DNA of 29,545 nt from JAPUDQ01 sp964538665 (GCA_964538665.1 CAZIEB010000007.1:1-29545), one strand, 5' to 3'; counted from the first letter of the stretch, positions 13,885 to 22,112 are shown. A program made the numbers and translations. The notes: a model not told the origin generated them from the letters alone.

Positions 13885-14514
13885 ATGCCAGCGCGAAACA
13901 TCGTCAAGCAGTATGGAGCAGGTGAGTATTATCACGTCTACAACAGAGGCGTCGCGAAGATGGATATATTTCGTGAGGATAGTGATTATGCGTATATGCT
14001 ACATCTGTTCAAACGGCATTTATCAGCGCAACCAGCACACGACAAGCAGGGTCGGGATATCAAGAATTACTCTCAAGATATCGATCTCGTCGCGTATTGT
14101 TTGATGCCAAATCATTATCACTTAGTCGTATATCTCAAAGAGGCGGAGGGGCTGGAACGGCTTATGAGAAGTGTGATGACAGCGTACAGTATGTATTTCA
14201 ACAAGAAGTACTCTCGAGTGGGCGCGGTATTCCAGAATCACTTTTTGGCCTCAAGAATAACAGATGAAGCGTATTATTGGCATATTTCTCGGTATGTACA
14301 CTTGAATCCTATTGAGATAACAGGAGGCGACTACGAGGCGTATCCGTTTTCGAGTTTTGAATATTTTATAGGCAAGAAATCAGCAGAGTGGCTGCACCCT
14401 GAGCATTTTGTTGAAACAGTTGAAGAGAGGGCAGCATACCGCAGATTTATGAATGATTATATTGATAGGAGAGAGTTGCTGAAGGCTATCGAGCATCAGA
14501 TGGCGCATAGCTGA
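13885..14514 (+). CDS. REP-associated tyrosine transposase (IS200/IS605 Y1 type)
   Basis: A 209-residue Y1 transposase. It has the N-terminal YYHVYNRGVAKMDIF, the HUH metal site in MPNHYHLVVYL (about residues 74-84), GAVFQNHFLASRI, and the catalytic Tyr in ISRYVHLNPI (about residue 140), all typical of RAYT proteins. RAYTs process single-stranded REP hairpins and spread or maintain them. It is flanked by two identical REP-like palindromes (13811-13855, 14528-14569), the expected layout. No other copy of the full palindrome is in the window; a 15-bp half lies in recJ (29296-29310). The frame is intact, so it may be active. Confidence 0.93.
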   Translation: MPARNIVKQYGAGEYYHVYNRGVAKMDIFREDSDYAYMLHLFKRHLSAQPAHDKQGRDIKNYSQDIDLVAYCLMPNHYHLVVYLKEAEGLERLMRSVMTAYSMYFNKKYSRVGAVFQNHFLASRITDEAYYWHISRYVHLNPIEITGGDYEAYPFSSFEYFIGKKSAEWLHPEHFVETVEERAAYRRFMNDYIDRRELLKAIEHQMAHS

Positions 14515-14527
14515 ATCGACTTGAGTT

Positions 14528-14569
14528 TTACAAGGTGCCTCCTTGTATCAAGGAGGCACCTTGTAATGT
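14528..14569. repeat. REP-like palindrome, right flank of the transposase
   Basis: 18-bp arms around TAT; 42 bases identical to 13814-13855, in the same orientation. It lies 13 nt after the transposase stop codon. Confidence 0.92.
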
Positions 14570-14623
14570 GGGGGGTGAAAGGGGATAGCGCTTGTGCTAA
14601 AGCTAGAAATAGTGTTTTAAATA

Positions 14624-14652
14624 TTGACAATATTCTGTTTTTGTGATAGATT
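14624..14652 (+). promoter_or_regulatory. Promoter upstream of the GC-rich two-gene unit
   Basis: TTGACA (14624-14629), exactly 17 nt, TAGATT (14647-14652). It would give a leader of about 430 nt before ATG 15087. Confidence 0.75.
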
Positions 14653-15086
14653 AGCAGTATCAACGTATTGCGGCAGGTCTGGAGGTGGGACTCCAAGGGT
14701 GTACCGTTATCGACAGCAGTACGGGTGTGAGGCACGTTTACAATTCGGTAGCACGTTTATAGCTATAAACGTGTGTCAAATCATGCTATTTCATATGTCT
14801 ATGCGTGCATTTCAAGCATAGCGTGGCACGACGCGTCGCTACTGGTTCTACGGCCGCAATCTTTAAAATCTGACGTTCGCGCCCCGCTGTGCTTGAGCAC
14901 TTGCTCGCATAGCAACGTGTGATAGTAGTAGAGTAATTTGTTTCACTCTTTCTGGAGTAGCGCGTCAGCTAATTATCATTAGTTGGCTAGCGCGCTGCTC
15001 CAGATGGGCGGCAAGCAGAGGTGCCCCTCTGACAACTCAGTGGGGCGTTCTGTCCCCGCCACTTTGAAACAAAGGAGTGATTTCCC
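14653..15086 (+). other. Long structured leader of the GC-rich unit
   Basis: No gene is seen. It contains half-sites GCACGTTTA (14732-14740, 14751-14759) with a 22-bp perfect palindrome at 14752-14773, then a long imperfect hairpin at 14952-15003 (CTGGAGtAGCGCG..CGCGCTgCTCCAG), CAGAGG-tgc-CCCTCTG (about 15014-15030), and AGTGGGGCG..CCCGCCACT (about 15040-15063). AAAGGAG (15070-15076) precedes ATG 15087. Not recognised as a known riboswitch. Confidence 0.6.
14752..14773. promoter_or_regulatory. 22-bp perfect palindrome, operator candidate
   Basis: CACGTTTATAG followed by its exact complement. A third half-site GCACGTTTA lies 19 bp upstream (14732). It is placed about 100 bp after the promoter, so it would act as a roadblock or as an RNA hairpin. 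Confidence 0.6.
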
Positions 15087-15947
15087 ATGGCGGATTCCCG
15101 TCAAGACAACCGCGACTCAGCGGCCGACCTGGAAGAAATCGCCGCCAAGGCGATCGAAGCCAGGACCCATCTCGTCGCAGCCCTCGAAGGGCTCGATGAG
15201 ATCATCCGTCTCGCGACCCGTCAGGGTCGTGAAGACATCGTCGAGGCTGCAGAGCAGTCCCGACAGGCCACCGTCAAGGCGGCCGGTGCGTTCAACGAGA
15301 ACATCACCGGTAAGCCTGTCAACCAGATCGACCCCATCAAGGTCGACGAGGCTGACAAGGCCGCCGTGCGGGCCGACGAGGACATCAAGCGACTCGTCGC
15401 TGCCCTTGAGGGCCGTGTCTCGGACCTCGAGACGCACCGCGATCGGATGCACGCTCTCCTGCGCATCAACGAGGAGGGCGAGTCCACGCGACTCACTGAC
15501 CTGGAGGCTTTCCAGGTCAAGATCGCCGAAACCGTTGGCGATAACGCCGATCTCGTCGACAGGGTCTCCGTACTGGAGGCTGACATGACCGCGTTGACGG
15601 TCAACATGCCTCGCGACGAGGATGGCCGGCTTCCGGCCATCCTGACCGTGGTACACACCACAGTCGCACGATCTGTGACGCGAGTTACGGAGAGCGCGAA
15701 GGTCAACTGGCTGCGAGCCATTGTCGCATTCGTGGTGACGTGGGTGGTGATGTTCGTCATCGCGTGGATCCAGCGCGGTTTCATAGCAGGAACCACACCT
15801 TGGTGGGTGTGGGCGATGTCTGCCCTCGTGGCAATTGTCGCGCTGCTCCTGCCGTCCAAAGACGCGACCGAGACCTCCTCTGTTGCATCCACCACCCGCA
15901 CCGAAACCGCTCCCGCGGGTTCGCGGGGGGATAGGAGAAAATCATGA
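15087..15947 (+). CDS. GC-rich membrane protein with coiled coil, 286 aa
   Basis: Residues 1-200 are soluble, acidic and helical with heptad-like leucine/alanine patterns (LVAALEGRVSDLETHRDRMH; VSVLEADMTALTVNM), likely coiled coil. Two membrane helices follow at about 213-230 (VAFVVTWVVMFVIAW) and 244-259 (WVWAMSALVAIVALLL), and a Ser/Thr/Arg-rich tail ends the protein. No family recognised. Codon use is GC-rich (15 of the first 20 codons end in G or C) compared with neighbours. AAAGGAG gives a strong ribosome-binding site. Its stop overlaps the next ATG (ATGA), so the two proteins are coupled and probably act together in the envelope. Possibly acquired by transfer. Confidence 0.75.
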   Translation: MADSRQDNRDSAADLEEIAAKAIEARTHLVAALEGLDEIIRLATRQGREDIVEAAEQSRQATVKAAGAFNENITGKPVNQIDPIKVDEADKAAVRADEDIKRLVAALEGRVSDLETHRDRMHALLRINEEGESTRLTDLEAFQVKIAETVGDNADLVDRVSVLEADMTALTVNMPRDEDGRLPAILTVVHTTVARSVTRVTESAKVNWLRAIVAFVVTWVVMFVIAWIQRGFIAGTTPWWVWAMSALVAIVALLLPSKDATETSSVASTTRTETAPAGSRGDRRKS

Positions 15948-17373
15948 GGAAGTACATCGCAGGGATTGCTGCATTCGCTGCTGCAGCTCTGTTCGGCTGG
16001 GTGGTCATGGGTGCGGTTGCACCCTGGGCTGCCAAAGAGCTATGCGACGTCAAGTCGCTCATGACTCTTGGCCGGGATGCGCAAGCTGATGGCAAAAGCC
16101 TCTTGGCGACCACTCGATTCCAAGAGGCTAAGGCTTGCCGCGGCGAAAACCTGGACCAGCAGGGTGCTGAGGATGACGGGGAGGCAACTCCTACCGCTAC
16201 CTCGAGCCCGACGACGTCCAGTACGCCGACCGCCAACCCGACTGCCACTGAGGCGCCCAGCGCGGATGACGGCACTGCCGTCGACCGTGTTGTCGAGTTC
16301 TTGGCTGCCCGCCCGGCTGTCGAGAAAATCTCCATCAACGCCTTCGGGCCGAAGACGGGGCTCGCACCCGACAACGAAGGCGTCGTGCTGGAGGACATGA
16401 ACGCCGAACAGGGCGTTGCTGAACTCAAGCACCGACTGAGCATCGACCCGATGCTCACGGCAACAACTGGCGCCGAGTTCTACGAGACGTACAAGGACAA
16501 GTACGATCTTTGGCCTGTCACCGACATCGAGTCCAAGACGAAGCAGTTCGTCGATGACCACGATGCGTGGGACAAGGCGAACGCCACCATCAGCCTCATC
16601 ATCGAGGAGGAGATGGACAAGGGCGAGGTGACGGTGGAGCTGCTTCCGGCAGACACCTACGCCTCTCAGTGGGCACCGGTCGACGACTCGGGCTTCCCGA
16701 ACGTCGCCAAGCTCACGACCGACCGTCCTTTTGGCTTCCACGTCCTGAAAATCGCTCGCCATAAATTCCGTCTTGCTTGCGGTCTCCAGCCGTACTGGAA
16801 GGTGGAACAGGCACCAGAGATGGTGGAGATTCCGGCGCCTAGCCCCGGGATGGACCGCACACCTGACGCTACCCCAGTCAGGAAGGTCACTACGCCCCCG
16901 GAGCCCCCGGTCACCCCGACCACGGAGCCCCCGGTCACCCCGACCACGGAGCCNNNNNNNNNNNNNNNNNNNNNNNNNNNNNNNNNNNNNNNNNNNNNNN
17001 NNNNNNNNNNNNNNNNNNNNNNNNNNNNNNNNNNNNNNNNNNNNNNNNNNNNNTCACCCCGACCACGGAGCCCCCGGTCACCCCGACCACGGAGCCCCCG
17101 GTCACCCCGACCACGGAGCCCCCGGTCACCCCCAACCCGAAGGTGACAACCGACCATCCCGCCGAAAACGGGAATGGCCCATCCGATCAGTGGGAGCCCG
17201 CTCCCCCTGTGACCGATCCTCCTTCGGCCCCCGGTGGTGGGCTACCACCGGCGGAGTACAGCCCGCCAGCACCACCGCCGGCCCCCGCGCCTGCGCCCGC
17301 CCCGGAACCGCCGCCCGCGTCGGTTCCTGTCCCGTCAGGGGAGCCTACGTGCGATCCTGACATCTGCGGATAA
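15944..17373 (+). CDS. GC-rich secreted/anchored protein with Pro-Thr repeat (interrupted by assembly gap)
   Basis: An N-terminal signal/anchor helix (IAGIAAFAAAALFGWVVMGAV), a Thr/Pro linker (about residues 80-105), a folded part (about 105-290) ending in FRLACGLQPYWKV, then 8-residue repeats EPPVTPTT, and a Pro-rich tail ending in CDPDICG. The gap of 100 N lies in the repeat; the frame on the right (VTPTTEPP..DICG, stop 17371-17373) joins the left one only if the true gap is 5 nt plus a multiple of 24. So it is one gene, not two. The start overlaps the previous stop (ATGA). A surface protein with a stalk-like repeat is inferred; function unknown. Confidence 0.75.
16901..17139 (+). repeat. 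24-bp tandem repeat coding EPPVTPTT, containing the gap
   Basis: Unit GAGCCCCCGGTCACCCCGAC plus CACG. Two full units and five bases stand left of the N-run, and more than three units to the right, all identical. The copy number is unknown because the assembly collapses here. Confidence 0.9.
16954..17053. other. Assembly gap, 100 N
   Basis: Exactly 100 N, the usual placeholder length. The repeat phase on the two sides requires 5+24n missing bases (for example 101), so the N count is not the real length. Confidence 0.97.
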
Positions 17374-17380
17374 CCGGAAG

Positions 17381-17418
17381 CACCCCGCTTCAGCGACCTC
17401 GGTCAATGAAGCGGGGTG
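17381..17418 (+). terminator. Long hairpin after the GC-rich unit
   Basis: CACCCCGCTTCA..TGAAGCGGGGTG, 12-bp perfect stem, with an inner GACC-tc-GGTC. There is no U-tract. Probably ends or stabilises the transcript. Confidence 0.65.
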
Positions 17419-17452
17419 CCACCCCCGGGCTACGCTTATCACACAGCGCCTA

Positions 17453-17491
17453 GAGCAACGTTCCCTCTTTTTTAGAGGTAGAGCGTTGCTC
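17453..17491. other. Nested hairpin in the spacer before the surface protein
   Basis: GAGCAACG (17453-17460) is inverted at 17484-17491 and encloses CCTCT-ttttt-AGAGG. The remainder of the 323-base gap between 17374 and 17696 holds no gene. Confidence 0.55.
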
Positions 17492-17632
17492 AGGCAACAA
17501 CACATATGAGACGACATGATTTGACACAGTGCATACCGAATGTAACAAGCCCACGTATGATGTGAGGTACGTTAACAAGTCGACCCAAAGAGTTCTATAA
17601 CGAAACTGATTAAGTTCATTTTTGTAAATCAT

Positions 17633-17690
17633 CCCTATATTCGGAATATACCGGAATAGGGTTACCTATAATTATGTAACCAAAGGAGAT
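17633..17690 (+). promoter_or_regulatory. Promoter region of the LPSTG surface protein
   Basis: TATAAT at 17667-17672. The -35 area is occupied by an inverted repeat (CCCTATATTC..GGAATAGGG, 17633-17661) that may be an operator. AAAGGAG (17682-17688) precedes ATG 17697. Confidence 0.6.
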
Positions 17691-17696
17691 CTTCTT

Positions 17697-19148
17697 ATGA
17701 AGCGTCTACTCACTAAGTTACGTTATGTCCCAAAACACTTCGGTATTGTTGCAGCTATGCTGCTCGCTACCGTAGGTACTGCGGTGACATTTGCATGGGG
17801 CCCTGGTCGTGATACATTCACGGTCGAAAACCCTGCGCCTCACGTAACTTTTAACTCTATAACAAACAACCCGATCGATGGCGATGAGCGTAATTTCTCA
17901 CGCGCTAAAGACACAACAGCAACAGCACCTAGTGCATGGACAGATAACGTACAAGTAACTCCCGGAAAAGAATATATTGTCCGGATGGTTGTGCACAACA
18001 ATGCTGCAGACAACCTTAATTTGAACGCTATCAACACCCGTGCATCAGCGTCGGTTCCTACAACTACTGGTAAAAGTGTAACTGTTAGCAACTTTGTATC
18101 TGCTGACAACGCGAAACCAGCAAAAGTATGGGACGACGTCACGTTTACGGGCTCACAAGATTTTAATCTTGCATTTGTGCCCGGAAGCGCCCGGATCTAC
18201 AACAACGGTTATGCAGCTGGTGGGAACGGTCAACCGCTTCCTGACAGCATTGTAACCTCTGCAGGCGCCGTACTTGGATACAACAAAGCAGGCGATGGTA
18301 TCATCCCTGGCTGTTTCCAATACCTTAGCTATGTAGAATACAAAGTCAAGCCGCAGTTTGCTCCTACTTCTGGATTTGAAGTAGCCAAAACAGTACGCAA
18401 AAGTGGTACAACCACATGGAACGAAACTGTCGCAGTAAACGCAGGCGACATTGTTCAGTATCGGATCAAATACACCAACACTTCTGGCGCTGAGCAAAAA
18501 GATGTTGTTGTGAAAGATCAGCTCCCAACAGGGGTATCGTACGTAAATGGTACAACGAAACTGTACAACAATCTATTTCCTAACGGAAAGGAGATGTCGG
18601 ATAACATAACTGGAGCAGGCATTAATATTGGTGCACACTCTGGTGGTGCGACAAGCTTTGTTGTTTTTGACGCAAAAGTTGCAAATAACAGCGACTTAAC
18701 AGAGTGCGGTACAAACACCCTAAAGAACATCGCTAAAGTAACGAGCGGCTCAGAAACAAAATCTGACGACGCTGTCGTTACGGTTACCAAAAAGTGTGAA
18801 GAAGTTCCAGCCAAGATCAAAGTATGTGATCTGAAGACCTGGAACATCCGCGAAATCAACGAAAAAGATTTCGACGCATCGAAGCATTCTCGCACCCTCG
18901 ATGACTGTAAAGAAAAAGTCTGTGATTACACGACAAAGACTATCGTTACAATCAACAAGAACGAGTTTAAAGATGCCGTTCACACGCGAGACATGAGCAA
19001 GTGTGAAGCCGAACAAGCTCCACAAGTATTGCCATCAACTGGTCCCGGGGCTATCCTGGGCGGGCTCTTTGGGTCAAGCGCGCTTGGTCTTGGTATCAGT
19101 AGCTATATACGGTCACGAAATGCTCTTTCGAGCGCTTTGAACCGCTAG
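17697..19148 (+). CDS. DUF11-type surface protein with LPSTG anchor, 483 aa
   Basis: The signal peptide (MKRLLTKLRYVPKHFGIVAA..) is followed by WGPGRDTFTVENPA and GDERNFSR, a start I associate with Saccharibacterial surface proteins. A DUF11-like beta domain is at about residues 225-330 (GDIVQYRIKYTNTSGAEQ; VVKDQLPTGVSYVNG). Two cysteine-flanked repeats of about 30 residues follow (KVCDLKTWNIREI..DDC and KVCDYTTKTIVTI..SKC), then LPSTGPG, a hydrophobic helix and a basic tail (SYIRSRNAL), a sortase-type or variant wall anchor. It may take part in adhesion to the host cell, as expected for an epibiont; this is inferred. Own promoter and terminator. Confidence 0.85.
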   Translation: MKRLLTKLRYVPKHFGIVAAMLLATVGTAVTFAWGPGRDTFTVENPAPHVTFNSITNNPIDGDERNFSRAKDTTATAPSAWTDNVQVTPGKEYIVRMVVHNNAADNLNLNAINTRASASVPTTTGKSVTVSNFVSADNAKPAKVWDDVTFTGSQDFNLAFVPGSARIYNNGYAAGGNGQPLPDSIVTSAGAVLGYNKAGDGIIPGCFQYLSYVEYKVKPQFAPTSGFEVAKTVRKSGTTTWNETVAVNAGDIVQYRIKYTNTSGAEQKDVVVKDQLPTGVSYVNGTTKLYNNLFPNGKEMSDNITGAGINIGAHSGGATSFVVFDAKVANNSDLTECGTNTLKNIAKVTSGSETKSDDAVVTVTKKCEEVPAKIKVCDLKTWNIREINEKDFDASKHSRTLDDCKEKVCDYTTKTIVTINKNEFKDAVHTRDMSKCEAEQAPQVLPSTGPGAILGGLFGSSALGLGISSYIRSRNALSSALNR

Positions 19149-19230
19149 CCGCTACTTGAGAAAAGATTGACCGCTTTCCTCTCGCACTCCGCAAAGAGTA
19201 AGAGGCGGCTTGTATGCGCCTACTAAAAAA

Positions 19231-19259
19231 TACCCCCGATATTGTTCGGGGGTATTTTT
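19231..19259 (+). terminator. Intrinsic terminator of the surface protein
   Basis: TACCCCCGA-tattgt-TCGGGGGTA followed by TTTTTG, a 9-bp perfect stem. Confidence 0.92.
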
Positions 19260-19294
19260 GTGTATACTATATGCAGGAAGGAAGGCATAAGAGC

Positions 19295-19323
19295 TTGACT
19301 TAAAAATAAAAAAGTGATATAAT
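19295..19323 (+). promoter_or_regulatory. Promoter of the large membrane protein, leaderless
   Basis: TTGACT (19295-19300), exactly 17 nt, TATAAT (19318-19323). The -10 box overlaps an ATG at 19322, which therefore cannot be in the mRNA; transcription should start near 19330-19331, on the next in-frame ATG (19331). Confidence 0.85.
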
Positions 19324-19330
19324 GCCAGAA

Positions 19331-22075
19331 ATGAATCAAAACCCTGAGTCTAATCCAGTATCTCCTGAAGTTGGTGCAGAAAGGCGACTTTCATTTGAGG
19401 AAGCTCAAAGAAAGCTTTTTGGCGGGGCTACAGAGACGACGCAAGAAAATGAAGCGCCAGTAAATCCGGTAGAGAGCACGGACTCTTTGGGCCGAGATGA
19501 CATACTAGCAGTGAGAGTCGGTCAGATAAAAATCATGGTCCAGGACATCGATAAATCTAGAGAAAATCTTAGGAATCTAAGCAGTGCGGAGCGTAAGAAA
19601 CAGATAGATGCTATGGTGGATGCTGCGTATCAACACGCAATAGGGGTGGCGGCAGCTACAAATAAATCCGGCGGACTTGATGATGCTAGAGAGAAACGCA
19701 TAAGAGATGACGTCAGGCGATTGAAATCATTATTACTAATGCCGCCTGATAAATACGATGCAAAAGTTGACACATATGTAGACAGGGCTACGCAAAAAAA
19801 GCAAAGCACTACAAATACTCGTAAACCAAAAGCGGATAGAGCTAATAGTCATGAATCTGGATCAAATAATACAGATTCATCTGAAGAGATTAATCCAGAC
19901 CAGACAATACCGCCGATTGATTTATCAGATCATACTGGCTCTCACGATACCCCTGAGGTATCTACTGGTACATCAGACCCTGCTGAAGCCCCTGATGTAA
20001 TTCCGCCAATTGACTTATCGGCATATGAGACCAAATCAGCACAAAAGGATGCGGATTCGAACCAACTTGAAGATGCCACTACGACCGAGTCAAGTCACCT
20101 AGAGGGTTCGAATGACGAAACGTCTGCGCCAGAAGAGGCACCCATTGCAGTCTTACCTGAAAATTCCGCAGAGCTACGCGACCGAATAAACGAGTTGAGC
20201 AGAGCAAAACAGGAAGCCTATGTCACACTTATTGGGTTGCCTTTGTACCGCTTTAACGAGCGAAAAGCTGCCAAAGAAGCCTTGGATCGAGCGACCAATG
20301 ATTATGCTGATGCTTTGCGTGCCATTGGGCTCGAGAAGATCCAGGAGTATACCGACAGCGGTGATGATAAAAAGACGGCATTTCAAAAAATAGCTGACAA
20401 GTTTAGCGAAACGATGCAATTGGATGTCAATGATGAGCGAAATCTTTTTGTAGCAAAGGGCGGCAAACGCGCCAAGGTGCTTGAATGGTATTCGCGCCAG
20501 TCAATATGGAAAAAAGTTGGCATAGGCGTCGGTAGCGGTGCTGTACTAGCGGGAGGCGGGTTGCTTGCAGGAGCAGCTGGTCTTGGCGTTGGACTAGCTA
20601 CGGTCGCGGGCGGGGGAATAGTTACTGGACGAGTGACAAAAGTTTATTTGGCGAGTTTATCGCGTTTGTATGGTGATACGCTCCATAATGCACCTAAAAT
20701 GGATTTTCAAAATCCAGATATGCTTGACAATGAGCAAGCGGCAGATTTGCTGAAGGCATATGTTGTACGCGAGACGAATGAACGAGAAAAAGATGCATAT
20801 AAGACACGGCTAAAAGCAGTGGGTTGGGCGATAGGCTCTCTTGCAACCGGAGCTACACTGGCTACGGTGGGGGCAACAACATCAGCCGGTGAGTGGCAAG
20901 GAATAAGATTTTGGCGTAATCCCGCAGATGCCAATTTGTCAACGCGAGGGATGTTCAGTGTAAACGAAAGTGAATCTTCTATCGGGGCTGATGAGCGTGT
21001 GGTACACCGTCCCCATGAGGAGGGGCCTCCTTTTGGCGGTGTTGATGAGCACGATAGAACGCCTCCAAACACTCCTGAAAATACGGGAAATGAGCCAGAA
21101 CAGCAACATGATCCCATTGCGGATCATATTGACGCCCATGAAGCAGGGACCACGGTTCAAAGTGGCGAAGGGTGGTACCAGACGTTTAAAGAGTTTGGGG
21201 TGTCTAGCGAGTACCAGGCTGAGTTACTTCAAAAAGTCGGTCCAAAGTTGGAGGAGATGGGTGAGGCGTATCGTATGGATGACGGGCTTTGGGGTATCAG
21301 TCGGCCAGGTGAGCTATCTGACGAAGCGTCACGGTTGATTGTAGGGACAGCAAACGAACACGGATGGCTCAGTACCAGCCTCGAAACAGATGGTGTCGAA
21401 GGAGTTGTCGAAAATATACCAGCAGCACTTGAAAAAGTAAAACCAGGCGAAGGCATATTACGTTCGCTTCAAGATGCGGGCGTGGAGTCGCCATCTCTGA
21501 ACGACGTGACGGCAATACAAGACCAACTCGTCCAAGATGGAGTAGCATATGCCAATGGCCCCGATGGTTACGCCGGTCTGAACTTACCAGAAAACGGTAC
21601 TATGGATACTGCCGGAATCGAAACCTTCATGGATTATGCAGATAATGGCAAATTGGATGATTCGGCGGCAGTCATAAATACAGAGCAACATACGGTTGGT
21701 ATCGGTGAAAATGCAGTTGACTACAAAGAACTGCACGGCGTGGCCGAAGCAGCAGAAGACCATCTTACGTACTTAGAACGTACAAGTTTGGCGACACAAA
21801 TTCATGAGTTTTCAGATTTGCTAAAACTCAATACCAATGAGGCAATTGAGAAGATTAATCTTGATCACGATGCGCAAAACGCAATGAAGTATGTGGCAGC
21901 AGACATAAAAGATATTTATTATCCCGGTACGGATGTGCCTGTGATAACTCAGAATTTCTCGCTTACTGGCGGAGAATGGAAATTTAATCCAATTCCGGGA
22001 AACAGCTATGTTCCGGCGAAAGTGGTAAATACGTTAATAGCTTATGAACAAACACGGTTCGGGCTAGCGGCGTAG
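19331..22075 (+). CDS. Large membrane protein, 914 aa, with duplicated C-terminal module
   Basis: A long disordered acidic/Ser/Thr N-terminal region (to about residue 275), a helical part (IGLPLYRFNERKAAKEALDR), a Gly/Ala-rich hydrophobic hairpin at about 392-433, and a further hydrophobic helix at about 494-520. The C-terminal 390 residues should lie outside the cell. Two similar segments of about 75 residues occur there, one starting VQSGEGWYQTFKEFGV (about 609) and one starting VKPGEGILRSLQDAGV (about 703), LysM-like in feel. No enzyme motif. ATG 19331 is chosen because the ATG at 19322 lies inside the -10 box. Function unknown; a cell-envelope role is likely. Confidence 0.78.
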   Translation: MNQNPESNPVSPEVGAERRLSFEEAQRKLFGGATETTQENEAPVNPVESTDSLGRDDILAVRVGQIKIMVQDIDKSRENLRNLSSAERKKQIDAMVDAAYQHAIGVAAATNKSGGLDDAREKRIRDDVRRLKSLLLMPPDKYDAKVDTYVDRATQKKQSTTNTRKPKADRANSHESGSNNTDSSEEINPDQTIPPIDLSDHTGSHDTPEVSTGTSDPAEAPDVIPPIDLSAYETKSAQKDADSNQLEDATTTESSHLEGSNDETSAPEEAPIAVLPENSAELRDRINELSRAKQEAYVTLIGLPLYRFNERKAAKEALDRATNDYADALRAIGLEKIQEYTDSGDDKKTAFQKIADKFSETMQLDVNDERNLFVAKGGKRAKVLEWYSRQSIWKKVGIGVGSGAVLAGGGLLAGAAGLGVGLATVAGGGIVTGRVTKVYLASLSRLYGDTLHNAPKMDFQNPDMLDNEQAADLLKAYVVRETNEREKDAYKTRLKAVGWAIGSLATGATLATVGATTSAGEWQGIRFWRNPADANLSTRGMFSVNESESSIGADERVVHRPHEEGPPFGGVDEHDRTPPNTPENTGNEPEQQHDPIADHIDAHEAGTTVQSGEGWYQTFKEFGVSSEYQAELLQKVGPKLEEMGEAYRMDDGLWGISRPGELSDEASRLIVGTANEHGWLSTSLETDGVEGVVENIPAALEKVKPGEGILRSLQDAGVESPSLNDVTAIQDQLVQDGVAYANGPDGYAGLNLPENGTMDTAGIETFMDYADNGKLDDSAAVINTEQHTVGIGENAVDYKELHGVAEAAEDHLTYLERTSLATQIHEFSDLLKLNTNEAIEKINLDHDAQNAMKYVAADIKDIYYPGTDVPVITQNFSLTGGEWKFNPIPGNSYVPAKVVNTLIAYEQTRFGLAA

Positions 22076-22081
22076 TATAAT
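22076..22081 (+). promoter_or_regulatory. Possible -10 box for the DUF5663-like gene
   Basis: TATAAT directly after the previous stop, 31 nt before ATG 22113. There is no convincing -35, so the gene may also be read through from upstream. Confidence 0.4.
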
Positions 22082-22112
22082 AAAGACATAGAAACGATAA
22101 ACGAGAATCCAT

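Noticed and set aside
14983..15588. Forward 201-codon Arg/Ser/Pro-rich frame
   Set aside because: Wrong-frame reading of the leader and the membrane protein gene; highly biased composition.
15117..15901. Reverse frames of 179 and 226 codons opposite the membrane protein
   Set aside because: Antisense artefacts of GC-biased codons; the forward frame has membrane helices, ribosome-binding site and coupling to the next gene.
17143..17373. Separate 76-residue Pro-rich gene after the gap
   Set aside because: It is the C-terminal part of the 15944 gene, cut off only by the arbitrary N count.
19322..19330. ATG 19322 as start of the large membrane protein
   Set aside because: It overlaps the TATAAT -10 box with a perfect 17-nt spacer, so it would not be in the mRNA; ATG 19331 fits the transcription start.
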